Part shown: positions 45,540 through 56,815 of the stretch, piece after piece
Position numbering within the stretch: the first letter of the stretch is position 1
Layout: each line of letters starts with the position of its first letter
DNA from: Amylostereum areolatum
Lineage: Eukaryota; Basidiomycota; Agaricomycetes; Russulales; Stereaceae
DNA: 64,000 bases
NCBI GenBank assembly: GCA_012932865.1
Contig: SAXG01000020.1
Location: 124,001-188,000, forward strand
Reading direction: 5' to 3'
Translations under genes and position numbers: made by a program
The notes under the pieces: generated by a model
What the model was told of the DNA's origin: nothing
Seen by the model: only the letters and a program-made list of their open reading frames with translations
Database searches by the model: none

Positions 45540-48263
45540 GAGGATGTCAGCAAGGACACGTAGGCTAGTAGGAGAATTTGTGCACCCAGTTAGGAACCAC
45601 TGGTTTTGGTAGGAACTTTGTTCGTAAATATGCCCTGTCTGTGTCCTTGTTCGGTTGTCATGACATGTTCCACTGGTCCGCCTGCTCTTTTTTTCCTATC
45701 GCCATTTACCCTTCACCATATTTCTGCTATGATTGTTTCTGTCTCGTCCATCATCACTTGTCCCATTCATATCATTTTTAGTTACACTTTCCTCCCTACC
45801 CCCAGGAAAAACTATCATGGCTACACATGCGTTTTTTGTGTCTTCTCTTCTACAGAATCTACACCATGCTATTTTGTTTTTCATTTACGCAACCATGTCC
45901 TACTTTGATTCTACCGTCGAGTTTACACTTTCATTCTACTTCCGAGTTCACACTTTCATTCTACCTCATTCGTTTATAGCTTGTCGACAATTATCTCACT
46001 TGTGCTATATAGAAATCGTACATCAGAATTCAAGAAATCATGCGGGAGACGAAGACGTTAGGAAAACGTACTACGTTGCAATATAGACTGCAGGCGTTGC
46101 GAATTAGCTCATCATTGAGTCTACGGTGTCCTGCGGGAGGATTGGCGGTGGAGACAATGAGTTCTGACGAGCGCGATCCTGAAGTGTTAGTGTGACTGCA
46201 AGCTTGAAAAGGGCGATAGTGGGCTGCGGTGAATTTGCTGCGGACGATTTTGAATATCTTCGCGAAAACGCGTGGGTGGTAAATTATTAGGTTCGTGTAT
46301 GTGAAGTCGGGGGCGTAGACATGGATATGGGTATGTATGAATGTGCGTGGGAATGAGTGAAGAGTGAGGAGACGGAAAAATGTGTACGGCTGTACAAGAC
46401 GGGGGCGGGAATACAAAGACACAGCTTTCTAGGAGAAAGATAAGAGAGGTAAGGATACGAGATGGGATTATGCCTGCCTTGCGCTTGCGTGCGAAGGAGT
46501 GAACCTTAGGGACGTGGGGACAGAAGGGAAAGAGGTGGAGACATAGTATTGATGTCGTATTATGTGTGCATGTGGGGCACGGAAACGAGAAAAAAGCGGG
46601 TAAGAGTCAGTGTGCTGTGTTCGCGTGCGCCATTGCGGTAGGTGTGTGCATGAGCATGAGCTCATAGACATTGTGATTGTAATGGGATGGATGAGAGGAT
46701 GTAGGCTAGGTCGTGTTCGTGTTGAGCTCATTTGACGTCGTGGCGTAGGCGTTAGGTGTGTTCAATGTGAGACGTGAGCGTAAGCGAACGAATGCGAACA
46801 TAAACGAACGTGGGCAGGATGGAGTAACGGGGGTACATTGAACGGATGGTAGTATTGGGCGACTGCAAGCGTGTTGAAAGCTGTGCATGCGCATGACGAA
46901 GACTGAAGCGAGATGGGCAAAAGCGGGGAGGCGAGGGAAGAGTGAGGAGGGTAGAATGGAAAGGGGGTAAGACTGTGCTTGCCAGTGTCCACACAAGGAC
47001 GAAGGTGTTGGCTGAGGCGAGAACAAAGGCGTGAGCCACGGGATGGGCGTTTCACGTTTGCGCGTGCTGCCGTATAGAAGCTTGTCGTGTAAGACAAACA
47101 CTCCGTACTCGAGGTCCCATGATTACGTCGCCACCTCATAATCTTCTTTGAGGGATGGCAAGATTGTTTCTTCTCAGCAGTTGCGAATGAAGTTGGGCAA
47201 GTTCTCTGCTGATTTGGACTGTTTGACGAGATGGTGGAGGGTGGATGGCGAGAACGGGTTTGGGGTCTAGCGGGACGCGCGGCCTCCGATACAACAGTAA
47301 CAAACTGATAACATATGAGCACTAGTCGAGAAGTCGAAACATGGTAATACGTACCTGCTTCCGAGTGTTCCAAAGTGTTTAGATTCCATCCCATCTCTAC
47401 ATGACATCTTTTTTCGTCAAATTGTTTTCCTGAACGGTGTTTTTGATATTTGTTTTGTGTATTCCTTTGACACGGCTGGAGCTCGTGGCTTTTGATGTTG
47501 CTGAGGGCTTTTTGCACGGCTGAAAGTCCTTGTTTTTGCGACGGGGGCTTTCGGAGTGGTGTTTGCATGACGAGTTTTTGAACCAGCTTGATTATTGGCG
47601 GTACTGATACGGACGGATGTTGTGTGAGCCGTGGAGGTCGCGGATCGTGCAGCGACAGGTAATTTGACGAGTCTCATTGTCTCTATCTTGCTACACCAAT
47701 TCCCACCGAGGTACGCGTTCTTAGAGGCCTATGTCGTAGTCTGTTTGAACAGCTAAAGGCGATCAGGAAGACGTACAGGAGTAAGTAAATAGAGAGTGAC
47801 TCACTTGGCTGTATCAATACTCAGAGCTGGCCGGACGCACCATACTGGTTTCATGGCAGCGAGGACAAAGGAAACGCGTTCGTTCGTTTTTTGCTTGGTA
47901 TCTGTCTGGATGGGAGCGTGCCAATGAGTAATGACCCTAGATTCAGGTCTTACCCGATACGATTTAACGTGTAGAATTCTCTGAGCGAGTGGTGGCAAAT
48001 CTACTTTGATGTGTTGTGTCCATATTGACTTGTATTCTCGTGCCGGTTTATGTTGATGAACGAGTATGAAATGATGATGAGGTTGAAGTCTGTGACGGGG
48101 GGGAACATATATTAGGGTATCACTGGTACATCATCCTTCACGTGTCGTGACCGACACGGAGTTGTGCGGTGAGCGCTGAACGGCGTCACGATTATCGTGA
48201 ATTTCGTTGTTCTTTCTTACCACCTCTGTCATTTCTTCCACTTTCCTCTCTGTCGCCTTCTAC
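45540..48263. other. Long stretch without a convincing gene
   Basis: About 2.7 kb. The best candidate is a minus-strand open frame at 47417-47677 (86 codons, very basic, Ser/Thr/Lys/Arg-rich, beginning MRLVKLPVAARSAT) with no recognisable domain. A longer minus-strand frame (46762-47568) is low in complexity and has an intron-like break. 46400-47050 reads as Ser/Pro/His/Leu-rich in several frames, typical of non-coding GT/GA-biased sequence. No repeat family was identified. Confidence 0.4.
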
Positions 48264-49248
48264 ATGCCTGCAACTCGTTCGGACCTTTCTGGAGGACGGT
48301 CGGGAACACCGTACAGCATACTTGTTGAGCCGACCGTGGTTCCCACTTCGGTCATAGACTTGTCCGAACGCGAGAACGAAGCGTACGATCCTATAAGGCC
48401 AATGTCGGACCGTTTTTTCTATGGAGGCGAAATCGAGTTGATCAGTGACGGACCATCAACCAGCCGTGGAACACTCCCCCTTCCGTCTCTTCGTGTTAAT
48501 CGCCTTGCGAAACAATTAGAGAAGATGAAACAGGTGTGTGTTATGGCAGCTGGGAACACGTACTATGGATCTAACACACTGTTCAGGAACGCGATCGGTT
48601 GCATAACGAATGTGAGGAGCTTAAAAGAGAGCTCGCGATAGAAAAGGGAAAGCATAAATCTGCTGAGAAGGATCCAGAGGTGCGTCATCGTCAAAACTGA
48701 GCATGTTGCGGCAATTGATAATATTTGCTTGAAGAATGTACCCATTGTCGTGCTCAAAGAGATCGTGCGGTGTAGGATATGCTTCGAACGTATGGAACGT
48801 CCATTCAGGTGTGTGTTATCATCGTTTTACGCTTGTCGCCCATGTTTAACTTCATCGTAGTTTACCTTGCGGGCATGCATTCTGTCATGTCTGTCTTGTG
48901 TCCGTGCTTAGGAAACATCTCGATAAACATCTCAACCGTTTCCCCCAATGTGTCCCCGAGGTGGCTGCTGCCTATTTTCGCGCCCTCAGAACATTCGACG
49001 TGGCCAATATGGCACCACAATGGTTGCTTGCTAGCAATGCCGAGCACAATGATCCAAGATACTTGTGTCCGACGTGTCGTACTGTGGTAACGAGTCGGCC
49101 CGTTGAAGACTTCGCTCTAAAAAACCTCGCAGAGGAAATCGGGAAGAGGGACAAAAGCTCTCCTGTCAATCAAGTACACTGGGACGAAGATGAAGACGAC
49201 GAGCAAGCTGATGATGGTACATGGGAAGCGTTCTTCGGCGAAGTGTAA
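48264..49248 (+). CDS. RING-type zinc-finger protein (probable E3 ubiquitin ligase)
   Basis: Four exons from ATG 48264 to the stop at 49246-49248, all joining in frame. After an acidic N-terminus comes a coiled coil (LAKQLEKMKQERDRLHNECE, continuing LKRELAIEKGKHK). The RING follows: CRICFERMERPF, then, across the last intron, LPCGHAFCHVCL. A 60-residue insert separates this from the final CPTC pair. C-C-C-H-C-C-C-C spacing fits a C3HC4 RING with a long loop, a form common in Agaricomycetes. The tail is acidic (WDEDEDDEQADDG). It probably binds an E2 enzyme, and the substrate is unknown. No transmembrane segment was seen. Confidence 0.78.
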
Positions 49249-49366
49249 TTATTTATTAGGGGTTTTACATTTTGGGGTCTCTACGTGTTTCTGCCAATAC
49301 ATCTTGTCGTTCTGTCTGAACTGTTGTCTCTCAAGCCTATGGCGCGCGACCAGGTGAACCGAGGGG

Positions 49367-50640
49367 CTATGGCGTGGTTGTATGGTTTGTATGGTCACAA
49401 TTATATTCATCCACCTTCACGAACGGGTTGCATTCGAGGAAAACAGCATTAAAAAGTTTCATAACATGGTGGATAAAACATCGGTCGCTACTACCCATGC
49501 ATACTAGAACATCATCCGTCATGTGTAGCCGGTGTATTGCTTTGCGAATCTGCGTAGTGTTCCTCGTCCGACAGTTCTTCCACGATACGTCTTTCTGCAA
49601 AGAATGCGGGTATTTCGGTGTTATACTCGATGCATTTCATGGTGTATGTATTCATGATCTATTGCGAATGACGTATATCAGTATCGACCTTGTAAGCTAT
49701 ACCAGCTTACCTCGTAGCCGTTTGCGTATGCATTGTCGAACGCTTGTCGTTCTATTGCAAACGGACAATCGTCTTCGATCATCAGCGTCGCGACGTCCTT
49801 GTCTACGAAGTGTGCGCCGGGGTTTTTTGTCCAGTATGCAACGCGAGCGCACAGGACTTGTTTCCACCTTTCGTCGAAACGTAAGACATATCGGTACCAT
49901 GCCTGTCTAGTCTAAAAAATGTCGAGTGAGCTGTTGATGATATGCGACTACTGGGGCATAACACACCTCTTCACTTAGCGCCAGGTATTCCTTCCCCGTA
50001 AGCGCTGTAACCACGTCGAAATGGTAACGACCGAGGTACGAAAAATAGTCGGTAACAACAGATGACGAAGGGACGGCAGCTACGACGTGCGCGTCTTCCT
50101 GACGTTCGAGTTTGTAAGGGCAGAGAAATATGCCCGATCGGCCGGGTATCACAGGCATGAGAGGTTGGAGAGATGGGTGTATGAAGATGAACACGGGATG
50201 CATCCATTCAGTCACCGACAACTGTCCACGCATTGCTTCGTAGACCATTGTTGGCGAAAGACGTTCGAGGTAGCGTGTATTGTCTTCATCTTGCAAACAA
50301 GTTTCAACTACGACTCGGACATTGGCTATATTGTGTGGACGGGTAATCAACTAGTCGTTATCGTGATGAGTTGTGCTGTGTTCAACGGTCAATGGTAGTC
50401 TGCTCACCTCCGTGTACGACTGGTCCTCGGAAAACATAGTAGACAATAGGCAGTGTAGGCGAATGCAGAGTTGGGCGCACTGCTGTGAGGCAAGACGTGT
50501 TTCTGTACGGCGCCCTGCTTGCTGTCAATACCAAGACGAAATCGACTAATTTCGCGTAAATCACAGTCACAATGTTCCGTTCCGTATTCCGACGTGCTGA
50601 GAGACAAATCGACCACACACTCGTCATTGTTGTTGTAGGC
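49367..50640 (-). CDS. Orphan protein, 5' end unresolved
   Basis: At least four minus-strand exons can be joined by canonical splice sites. One ends near 50410 (AYNNNDECVVDLSLSTSEYG, HCDCDLREISRFRLGID). The next runs about 50328-49972 (MVYEAMRGQLSVTEWMHPVF, GIFLCPYKLERQEDAHVV, FSYLGRYHFDVVTALTGKEY). The next runs about 49912-49711 (WYRYVLRFDERWKQVLCARV, WTKNPGAHFVDKDVATLMIE). The last ends at 49367 (KDVSWKNCRTRNTTQIRK, CFIHHVMKLFNAVFLE). Composition and frame continuity look like real protein, but I recognise no domain. The donor at the first junction could be either of two sites. The start codon should lie upstream of 50640 in an exon I cannot define. Confidence 0.5.
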
Positions 50641-50648
50641 GATCTACC

Positions 50649-50867
50649 TTGAATGATGATAAAACTGTAAATATGTATTGTCGATTTTCGACGACGTTTG
50701 AACTTGAAGATCCAAAAGCTCGATTTGCCGTCGCTCGTGTTTTTCCAGCGATGGGGATTTGCGCTGGGAAATGTTCTGAACCATACGTATTTGTTCTCAG
50801 TTACCAAAATAGTATTTATCGAGTGGAACAAGCGACGTACGAGGAGTTTGGGTTTTGTCACAAATGA
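50649..50867 (+). CDS. Possible short gene or exon, unknown
   Basis: A plus-strand open frame of 72 codons with protein-like composition (TFELEDPKARFAVARVFPAM, YVFVLSYQNSIYRVEQATYE) ending in a stop at 50867. It sits where the missing 5' exon of the minus-strand orphan gene would be expected, so the two calls compete. No domain was recognised. Confidence 0.25.
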   Translation: MNDDKTVNMYCRFSTTFELEDPKARFAVARVFPAMGICAGKCSEPYVFVLSYQNSIYRVEQATYEEFGFCHK

Positions 50868-51306
50868 CGTCTGATGTATACAGAGAAAAGGGAGACTAGC
50901 CTAATGCGATTAAACCCATAGTAGGTTATATGACGAAAGATAGCTTGAATTCCGCCGATGCTGAGCGCTGATACATGGGGTAAGTGTGCCTGAGCGACAT
51001 CGCATCTTGATTCTCGTTAGTAAAACTGCATTTGCTCCATTTTATCGTTTTCTGGCTCCATCGGTTTGCAAGCTTCGACTCCTGATAGTTATATCTATTT
51101 GCCTGTTATGTCGGCAACGAGAATATTGAGGTGGAGCGTGTTGATTATTTGATGTCGACAGTTGAACGTCATCGGCGGAGGCTTAGATATGAATGTTCTG
51201 CATTTGGACATGGTGTTTTTTCTAGAGTGAAACGGAAAATGTCTATAACTTTGTGGTGATATATTGAGACAGAAGTGTCAGAAAGTGTTCTCGCACAATA
51301 CCCGCG
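50868..51306. other. Gene-free spacer
   Basis: About 440 bp of AT-rich sequence before the family Q gene. Nothing was recognised apart from its presumed promoter. Confidence 0.4.
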
Positions 51307-52261
51307 ATGGAATCCGTCCATGTTCCCCGCTTCTCAATTCATTGCGGAGACTTCGCTTCACCGGATATGGGATCCGGTTTACTTGCATGGCGAAGGATCC
51401 ATGCCAGCATTCCTGGAGTACAAGCGAGGACGTTAGTTCGGCGTAACGACGATATCGAGCCCCCGCAATGTGACAATGAGCACGAATGTTTGGATCCGAC
51501 GCACTTTCGCCTAGTAGGGCATCTTTGCACGGAAGGATACGGCATGTACGCGGAGGGGACGAGCGTCGATCTAGGAAACGCCATTGATGGAAGAATAGAG
51601 AGGAGACAAAGGATTGCGTACATTGAACAAGCCCATATCCAGCATGCACACGCGACGTTTCATTGGGATGATGCGGTGGCTAATCTTGGTCACGTCGAAC
51701 GTGGTACAGTTGGAAGGCAGGGACAAATCATGCTTTCGAGCATCGTTGCTCAGCCTGACAGGGTCCGGTTAGTTCACGATTTGTGCGTGAAGGTGAGTGT
51801 TTACGAAATTATACGATATATTATGCTGACGAGACAATCTGTCTTGAGTACGATCCTGTTCAGGACGACGCATATGACGATATGGGTGGAACCTGGTTTG
51901 GACAACGTGAGTACACGGATATGCAAGTATATGATGACAGCTCATATGTGTAGGCCTAGGTGATGCGTACAACGTCTCGACGTGGCAATGTCGCGACAGT
52001 CATGCTCAAGCAAGTCTTGCGACGGTTACGGATGCAAAGAGGTACAAACCCAGATTGCTACCGGCATTCATCGGAAACGAATCACTGCCTATACATCCCA
52101 ATCAGTACGCAAATGTCCTTCCAGGCGCATTGGTCGAAGTCTACGCTACCTTTCGCAACATTCGGAAACTCGAATATGACGAGCGGAGAGAGTGGACGAA
52201 GCATTGGTTTGAGGTGGTTGTTCAGAAATTGCGCGTGTTGGATGGGCCAGGCTACGTTTGA
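51307..52261 (+). CDS. Family Q protein, intact copy (unknown function)
   Basis: Exons 51307-51792, 51864-51906 and 51954-52261 (486, 43 and 308 nt) join to 278 aa. Landmarks are SGLLAWRR, ECLDPTHFRLVGHLCTEGYG, MYAEGTSVDLGNA, AHIQHAHATFHWDDAVANLG, HVERGTVGRQGQ and RVRLVHDLCVK. The tiny exon 2 (DDAYDDMGGTWFG) and exon 3 (GDAYNVSTWQCRD, LLPAFIGNESLPIHPNQYAN, ALVEVYATFRNIRKLEYDE) complete it. The same blocks, with lesions, recur at 55872-56760 (minus) and 53140-53400 (plus), which confirms that this is a real gene family. No known domain was recognised. The layout resembles unnamed multi-copy proteins found near transposons in Agaricomycetes, which is an inference. Confidence 0.65.
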
Positions 52262-53139
52262 AAAAGGTGAACATGATGGAGAAGGACAACTTAACGTCGC
52301 GCAATGAACGGAGATGAGTGAAGCTGTATGTTCGGATAGAAGTGTCAAACGTCTTGTACTTGTGATATATATTGCGCTTGTGGATCTCTTTTATGTTCGC
52401 GTGTCAGTGTATGTCCTGATTGTTACAGGATAGGGTAGGGACAAGAAAAATACTCGACAAGCACTGTGAACTTCGGGGCAGCTTTCAGTTTGCTTTAACT
52501 TGCTATTATGAATCTTGGACATCAGGAGCAAACGACTGAACCACACGGCGAGAATATTGCGTCTGTGTCATTTTAATGTTGGTGATTCTATCATATACAT
52601 TAAATAAGCACAGCAGTCGTACCAAAAATATGCGGGGAGTGAACGACTGATGGGAAACACGGATCGCATTGAATTGCGTCGTAACCATTGTGGTTCATGA
52701 CTCTGCCGCTCGAACATAATAAGACAACAGGAGGGAGCGCATGGCTACAGATATAGGAAGTGTTGTTAATAGGGAGATGAAAAGGAGATAAAGAATTTCG
52801 TACCGAGAAACCCTTTACATCTGACTTGCATACAGGGGTTTTCATTGAGACGGCTTGAAGAGGAATCGTGCTTTTGTCAGACACGAACCAGCTTGAAGTC
52901 GATACGATATTGGATGATTGTGTATCATTACACGGCACGACAAATGTTGTTTGCCATATGATCTACACATAGAGGTCAGTGATCATTAATGACGTTCGAC
53001 AAGACATTGAAATAGACGTACCGAGATATGATCTCATTCGACACGGGGTATACGAAAACGTGAACAAGGTTTTAAACAGTAAACATGAGCGATAAAAAAT
53101 AGGGATATCGTGAAAACTCACAAGCACAAATCTCAGTAA
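52262..53139. other. Gene-free spacer
   Basis: About 880 bp between the intact and fragmentary family Q copies. The first part of the damaged copy may once have been here, but I could not align it by eye. Confidence 0.35.
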
Positions 53140-53402
53140 CGCATACAAGCTTTGGCATGGCAATGTTCCGACCGTGGCTCTCAGCAAATTATGAGACGGT
53201 CATTGAAGAGAAACGAGTTAAGCTTATCTTGCTGTCAGTGGTTATCAAAGACAACTCTCGTCTCTCTGTCCTCTGCACTCAGATTAGTGGTCGGAGTTTA
53301 CGCCGTCTTCAGCAACATGCGGAGAGTAGAGCACAGCGAGTGTCGAAGGTTGCGAAGCTATCGGATTTACGGAAAAAATTAGAGATTGTGCGTATCGAGT
53401 GA
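53140..53402 (+). pseudogene. Family Q relic, C-terminal fragment
   Basis: In changing frames it shows AYKLWHGN, WQCSDRG and LVVGVYAVFSNMRRVEHSE. These align with AYNVSTW, WQCRDSH and LVEVYATFRNIRKLEYDE of the intact copy, in the same order and near the same spacing. Stops and frame changes break it. No N-terminal part was found. Confidence 0.5.
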
Positions 53403-54626
53403 ACTAGGGTATGAGCGGAAGAAGGGTAAACGGCAGGAAAAAGCGGTTGAAGATGCATAAGACTGGGCGATAAGTAAAGCTAGAAAAGTAGACTCCGAGC
53501 GTAAGCGGAAAAATAAGAACCACGTGATGTCCTAATCCGAACCCGACGGACGTGCACACGAAGATGGTTCATTACTGTTCCTTGGCGCGTTGCAACTTCA
53601 CTCGCTGTTCGATAATGTATCACTTACCGTGTTTTCTAGGCAAGGCGTCCTCCCCATCTCTTTCCTGATGACGATCACTATCGCATACATGCAAGATAGT
53701 CCGGCTTCACGACACGCGTTTACATGAGGATGGTCGATGCCTGATTCTTCGCTTCACTTGGTGCGTCGATAATGTAATGTAGCCGCGAAAGGTGCTTATG
53801 TATATATTGTAATTTGCCGAGACCTTCTCCTGCCAGCAGTGAATTCGTTGTGTTTTACCTCCTCGTCAGATTATCGATTACCGTTCGCCCGTGTTTTGTC
53901 GGAGGCTATCATTTTGAACATGTTTCTCGTCTTCGTGGTCGCGCTTTTGAAATGTCATCCGGTACGTACACGGCCTTTTCGAGTAGCGTGTAGAATACTA
54001 ACAATTCACTGACAGGAGAACACAGTTCTGAAGGCTCACTCAGGCTCGGAGTTCGCAAAGAGTCAAATACTGCGCTCATTCGTGTTCGTCGAACTGCGAA
54101 AACTGGGTCAGGATGTGTCGCGAAGGGCTTGAGTCCAATATGGTGTGTACAGTTACCTCTTCCTAGAGTCTTGTACCTTCGCTAATAGTCGTCTTCTCCC
54201 ATCCCCGCGCCCCAGCGCTTGCTGCGCGCACGAACACGCTCATCATCCATTGCGTCCTCTCAAACCCGGACGCCATAGCCCGCGAAAGCCGATGGTGACC
54301 GTATACGATGTGTTGAAGACGAGATAGCACATTTTCGGGAGAAGAGTGATTGTATTCTTGTAGCTTGTGGTACATAAAATTCATCTGTTTTCCCAAAACT
54401 CGCATATTCTCGTCCCAACGCCCCCGTATTCACTCCAAAGTCCTGTACCTTTACGCATAACGTTCGACGATACACATGACATATTCCTCGTTGTACTGCG
54501 CGAAGGGTTGAAAGTAAGAACATTGTTACTGGGATTGATTTGCGTTGTAAGTATTTCGACCACTCGTTTAATAATCAGCCTCAGACACGCGAGCTGGGAT
54601 GGTTCGTCCAATTTATTCAATTCGAT
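53403..54626. other. Gene-free spacer
   Basis: About 1.2 kb. Several short open frames occur on both strands near 54150-54620, none with a domain or consistent splice sites. No RNA gene was recognised. Confidence 0.4.
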
Positions 54627-55610
54627 TTACAACCAGAACATGAGCGTAGTATAGTCATACCAATCAGAATTTCGTGCAACAAGTAGGGCACATCGCACAC
54701 CAAAGATAACAAAACGACCCTGGCAGATTTCCCCTAGCTTCTCCCAAGTCTCGGCCATTGAAGGATGCCCCTCATGAGCAATGATCAAGCAATAATATAA
54801 TTCTTCACCTAAAGCGGGTAAGTGAGCATCGTCCTTGAGGGTATCATCTGCATCCCAGAATCCGCGATTTTCGAGCCAGGATTCGTCGCTGCGAGGCAAA
54901 CACCCCTCCACTTCGCCCTTGATGTAGGAGCGAAATTTCTCTATGACGGACTGCGGGGGCACAAGCCAACGTTCATCGGAATGGTCCTCAATCCATTTGG
55001 CTTCTAATTTTTGATGGTCAGCGAATAAGATGAAGCCGTGTTGTTCCTGGTTAGTAGCCGTAAGTCGCTGAACGTGCCCATACTAATAGCAATAGCTTGA
55101 ACGCACCAATGTCAATTGTCCTTCCAGTACGGGAAACCCCATTCGATCGACGGAATGTCCTGACGTAGTACGATTATCGTCGGCCTGACCCTCATGCTGT
55201 TCGACAACGGGCGAGCCCTCGCGCGCATTGGAGTTTACTGCATAAGCAATGCGAATAAGCATGAAAGGAATGATAAATCAATTGAGAGACGCACAAATAA
55301 TGAGGGTAACTTCCGTCAGCACAGGCTGACCAGAGGTCCAGACATCCTCTGTGATTTGGACGCTCTTCTCTGGGTCCGAAGGATCGCACACTGTAAGCTG
55401 TATGTCTCCATCCTGAGCCATCTGTACATCCGGCACCTGAACGTGGCGCCGGACGGATACAATGACGTCCTACCATGTGAGAATGTAGATCAGAGCAAGA
55501 GCCACGCATTGAGAATGAGTGGCACTCACGATATACACATCCTCGCGTTTAACAAGGAAGGGAGCCTCACCCTTGTACCTCACAATGATGTTACGATCTT
55601 TGTCGCCCAT
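54627..55610 (-). CDS. Orphan protein (begins MGDKDRNIIVRYKGEAP)
   Basis: Four exons on the minus strand. Exon 1 is 55610-55530 (27 codons, ending KREDVYI). Exon 2 starts at 55469 (DVIVSVRRHVQVPDVQMAQD, ITEDVWTSGQPVLTE). Exon 3 begins near 55242 (NSNAREGSPVVEQHEG, RMGFPVLEGQLTL). Exon 4 runs from about 55053 to 54627 (QHGFILFADHQKLEAKWIED, WENRGFW-like and EELYYCLIIAHEGHP). All joins are canonical and open. A start codon in CTACCATGG context and the compact introns support the model. There is no recognisable domain, signal peptide or membrane helix. Short beta-rich segments suggest a soluble protein of about 265 aa. Confidence 0.6.
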
Positions 55611-55755
55611 GGTAGGGCAGGGGGCGGATGACATGAACGATAGACATTACCTTGTGAGAAACGAGCCCCGTAATTTGTCGCAGCAAAATTACAAAAGGCA
55701 CGTGCTCTGCTCTCTTTTGTATCACTTCATCTTCGTGTGTTATCGTCCCCTCTCC

Positions 55756-55805
55756 CTGAGGCCTCTGAGGCCTTACTGAGGCCTGAGGCCTGGGCCTGAG
55801 TCCTG
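55756..55805 (+). repeat. Short AGGCCTGAGG-type repeat cluster
   Basis: A run of overlapping CTGAGGCCT units: CTGAGGCCTCTGAGGCC, then CTGAGGCCTGAGGCCTGGG. Half-sites are palindromic (AGGCCT), so the block can fold on itself. It lies in the spacer between the orphan gene and the family Q pseudogene. Confidence 0.7.
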
Positions 55806-55871
55806 ACGCGACGCTTTGTCGATGTATTTATCACTTTATTTCTGGTCGTCAAATGATACACTTAATCTACT

Positions 55872-56760
55872 CTACCGTCCATCGTACCCGGCCCCCTCAA
55901 GTACCTTTATCCTTGCAACAACAAGCTCGAACTGGTGCTCTGTCGCCCTTGCAGAGCATCGTTCCTTCACAGTAAGCCGGTTTCGCATAACCGCGTAGAC
56001 TTCCATCAAGGCTCCTGCAAGAGCTGCTTCGTAGTTGTTGGGATGGATTGGGTGCGTACCGTCTCCTACGAATGCTGGTAGGATTATGGCTTATACCTCT
56101 TCGCCTCCATGAAGGTAACCATGTTTGTGCAAGTCTGCTCATGGCAGAACTGCCAAGTTGGCACATTGTACGCCTATCCGAGGCCTATGACAGTAGGATC
56201 AGCTTTTTGTAGCCTCCGGACACATCACTCTACGCACCTTCTCCCGACACATCGTATCCGATGTCGTCGTACTCCCCATCCCTCGCATAATTGTACTGTT
56301 TTTTTCCGTGAGCTCCTCTGTCATGTAGCCGGCTCGTTTGTCCACTCACCTTGGCGAATAGATCATGGACCAAGCGCACGCTTTCCTGGTGCCGTCGCAG
56401 CGTCGATAACACAATTTCGTCTTCTCCACGGGCCGTCCCGCGTTCAATGTGCCCAACGTTGGCGACGGTGTCCTCTCAGTGAAACTTTGCGTGGGGATGG
56501 GCGATATGTGGATGCTTGAGGTAGGCCGTCCACTGTACTGTGCGTACGTCCCAGCGATCTTCACCATTACTCACTCTACTGCCTTCCGCATACAACCCGA
56601 AGCTCCTGCGGCCAATGCGCTCAACCAAACGAAAGTGCGTTGGCTATGAATCTTCTTCTGGTTCCTGTCCGTTCCCCTTCCATGTCAGAAGTCCGCATTT
56701 TGAAGCACGTGGGAAAACTAATGAACTGAGTGCAGGACGCGTGAAGTTTACGCCTCGGAC
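55872..56760 (-). pseudogene. Family Q protein, degenerate minus-strand copy
   Basis: Reads on the minus strand in the same order as the intact copy: KCGLLTWKG, then PTHFRLVERIGRRSFG, LYAEGS, YLKHPHIAHPHAKFH, TVANVGHIERGTARGEDEI and SVRLVHDLFAK. Next are the small exon (EYDDIGYD), AYNVPTWQF, ILPAFVGDGTHPIHPNNYE, and ALMEVYAVMRNRL to the stop at 55872-55874. At least three in-frame stops are visible: TAG before PTHFRLV, TGA in the place of the Trp of FHW, and TAG in the place of Asp in LGDAY. A one-base loss follows the RYKP codons. Intron positions are kept, so it arose by DNA duplication and not retroposition. Confidence 0.65.
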
Positions 56761-56815
56761 AAACCATCCATTGATTTCCACTCCTCTTCCGTTTTCACTT
56801 GTTCGCGTCCCCACT

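Noticed and set aside
46762..47568. Minus-strand open frame of 268 codons
   Set aside because: Low-complexity Ser/Pro/His/Leu-rich translation with an intron-like break and no domain. I leave it uncalled.
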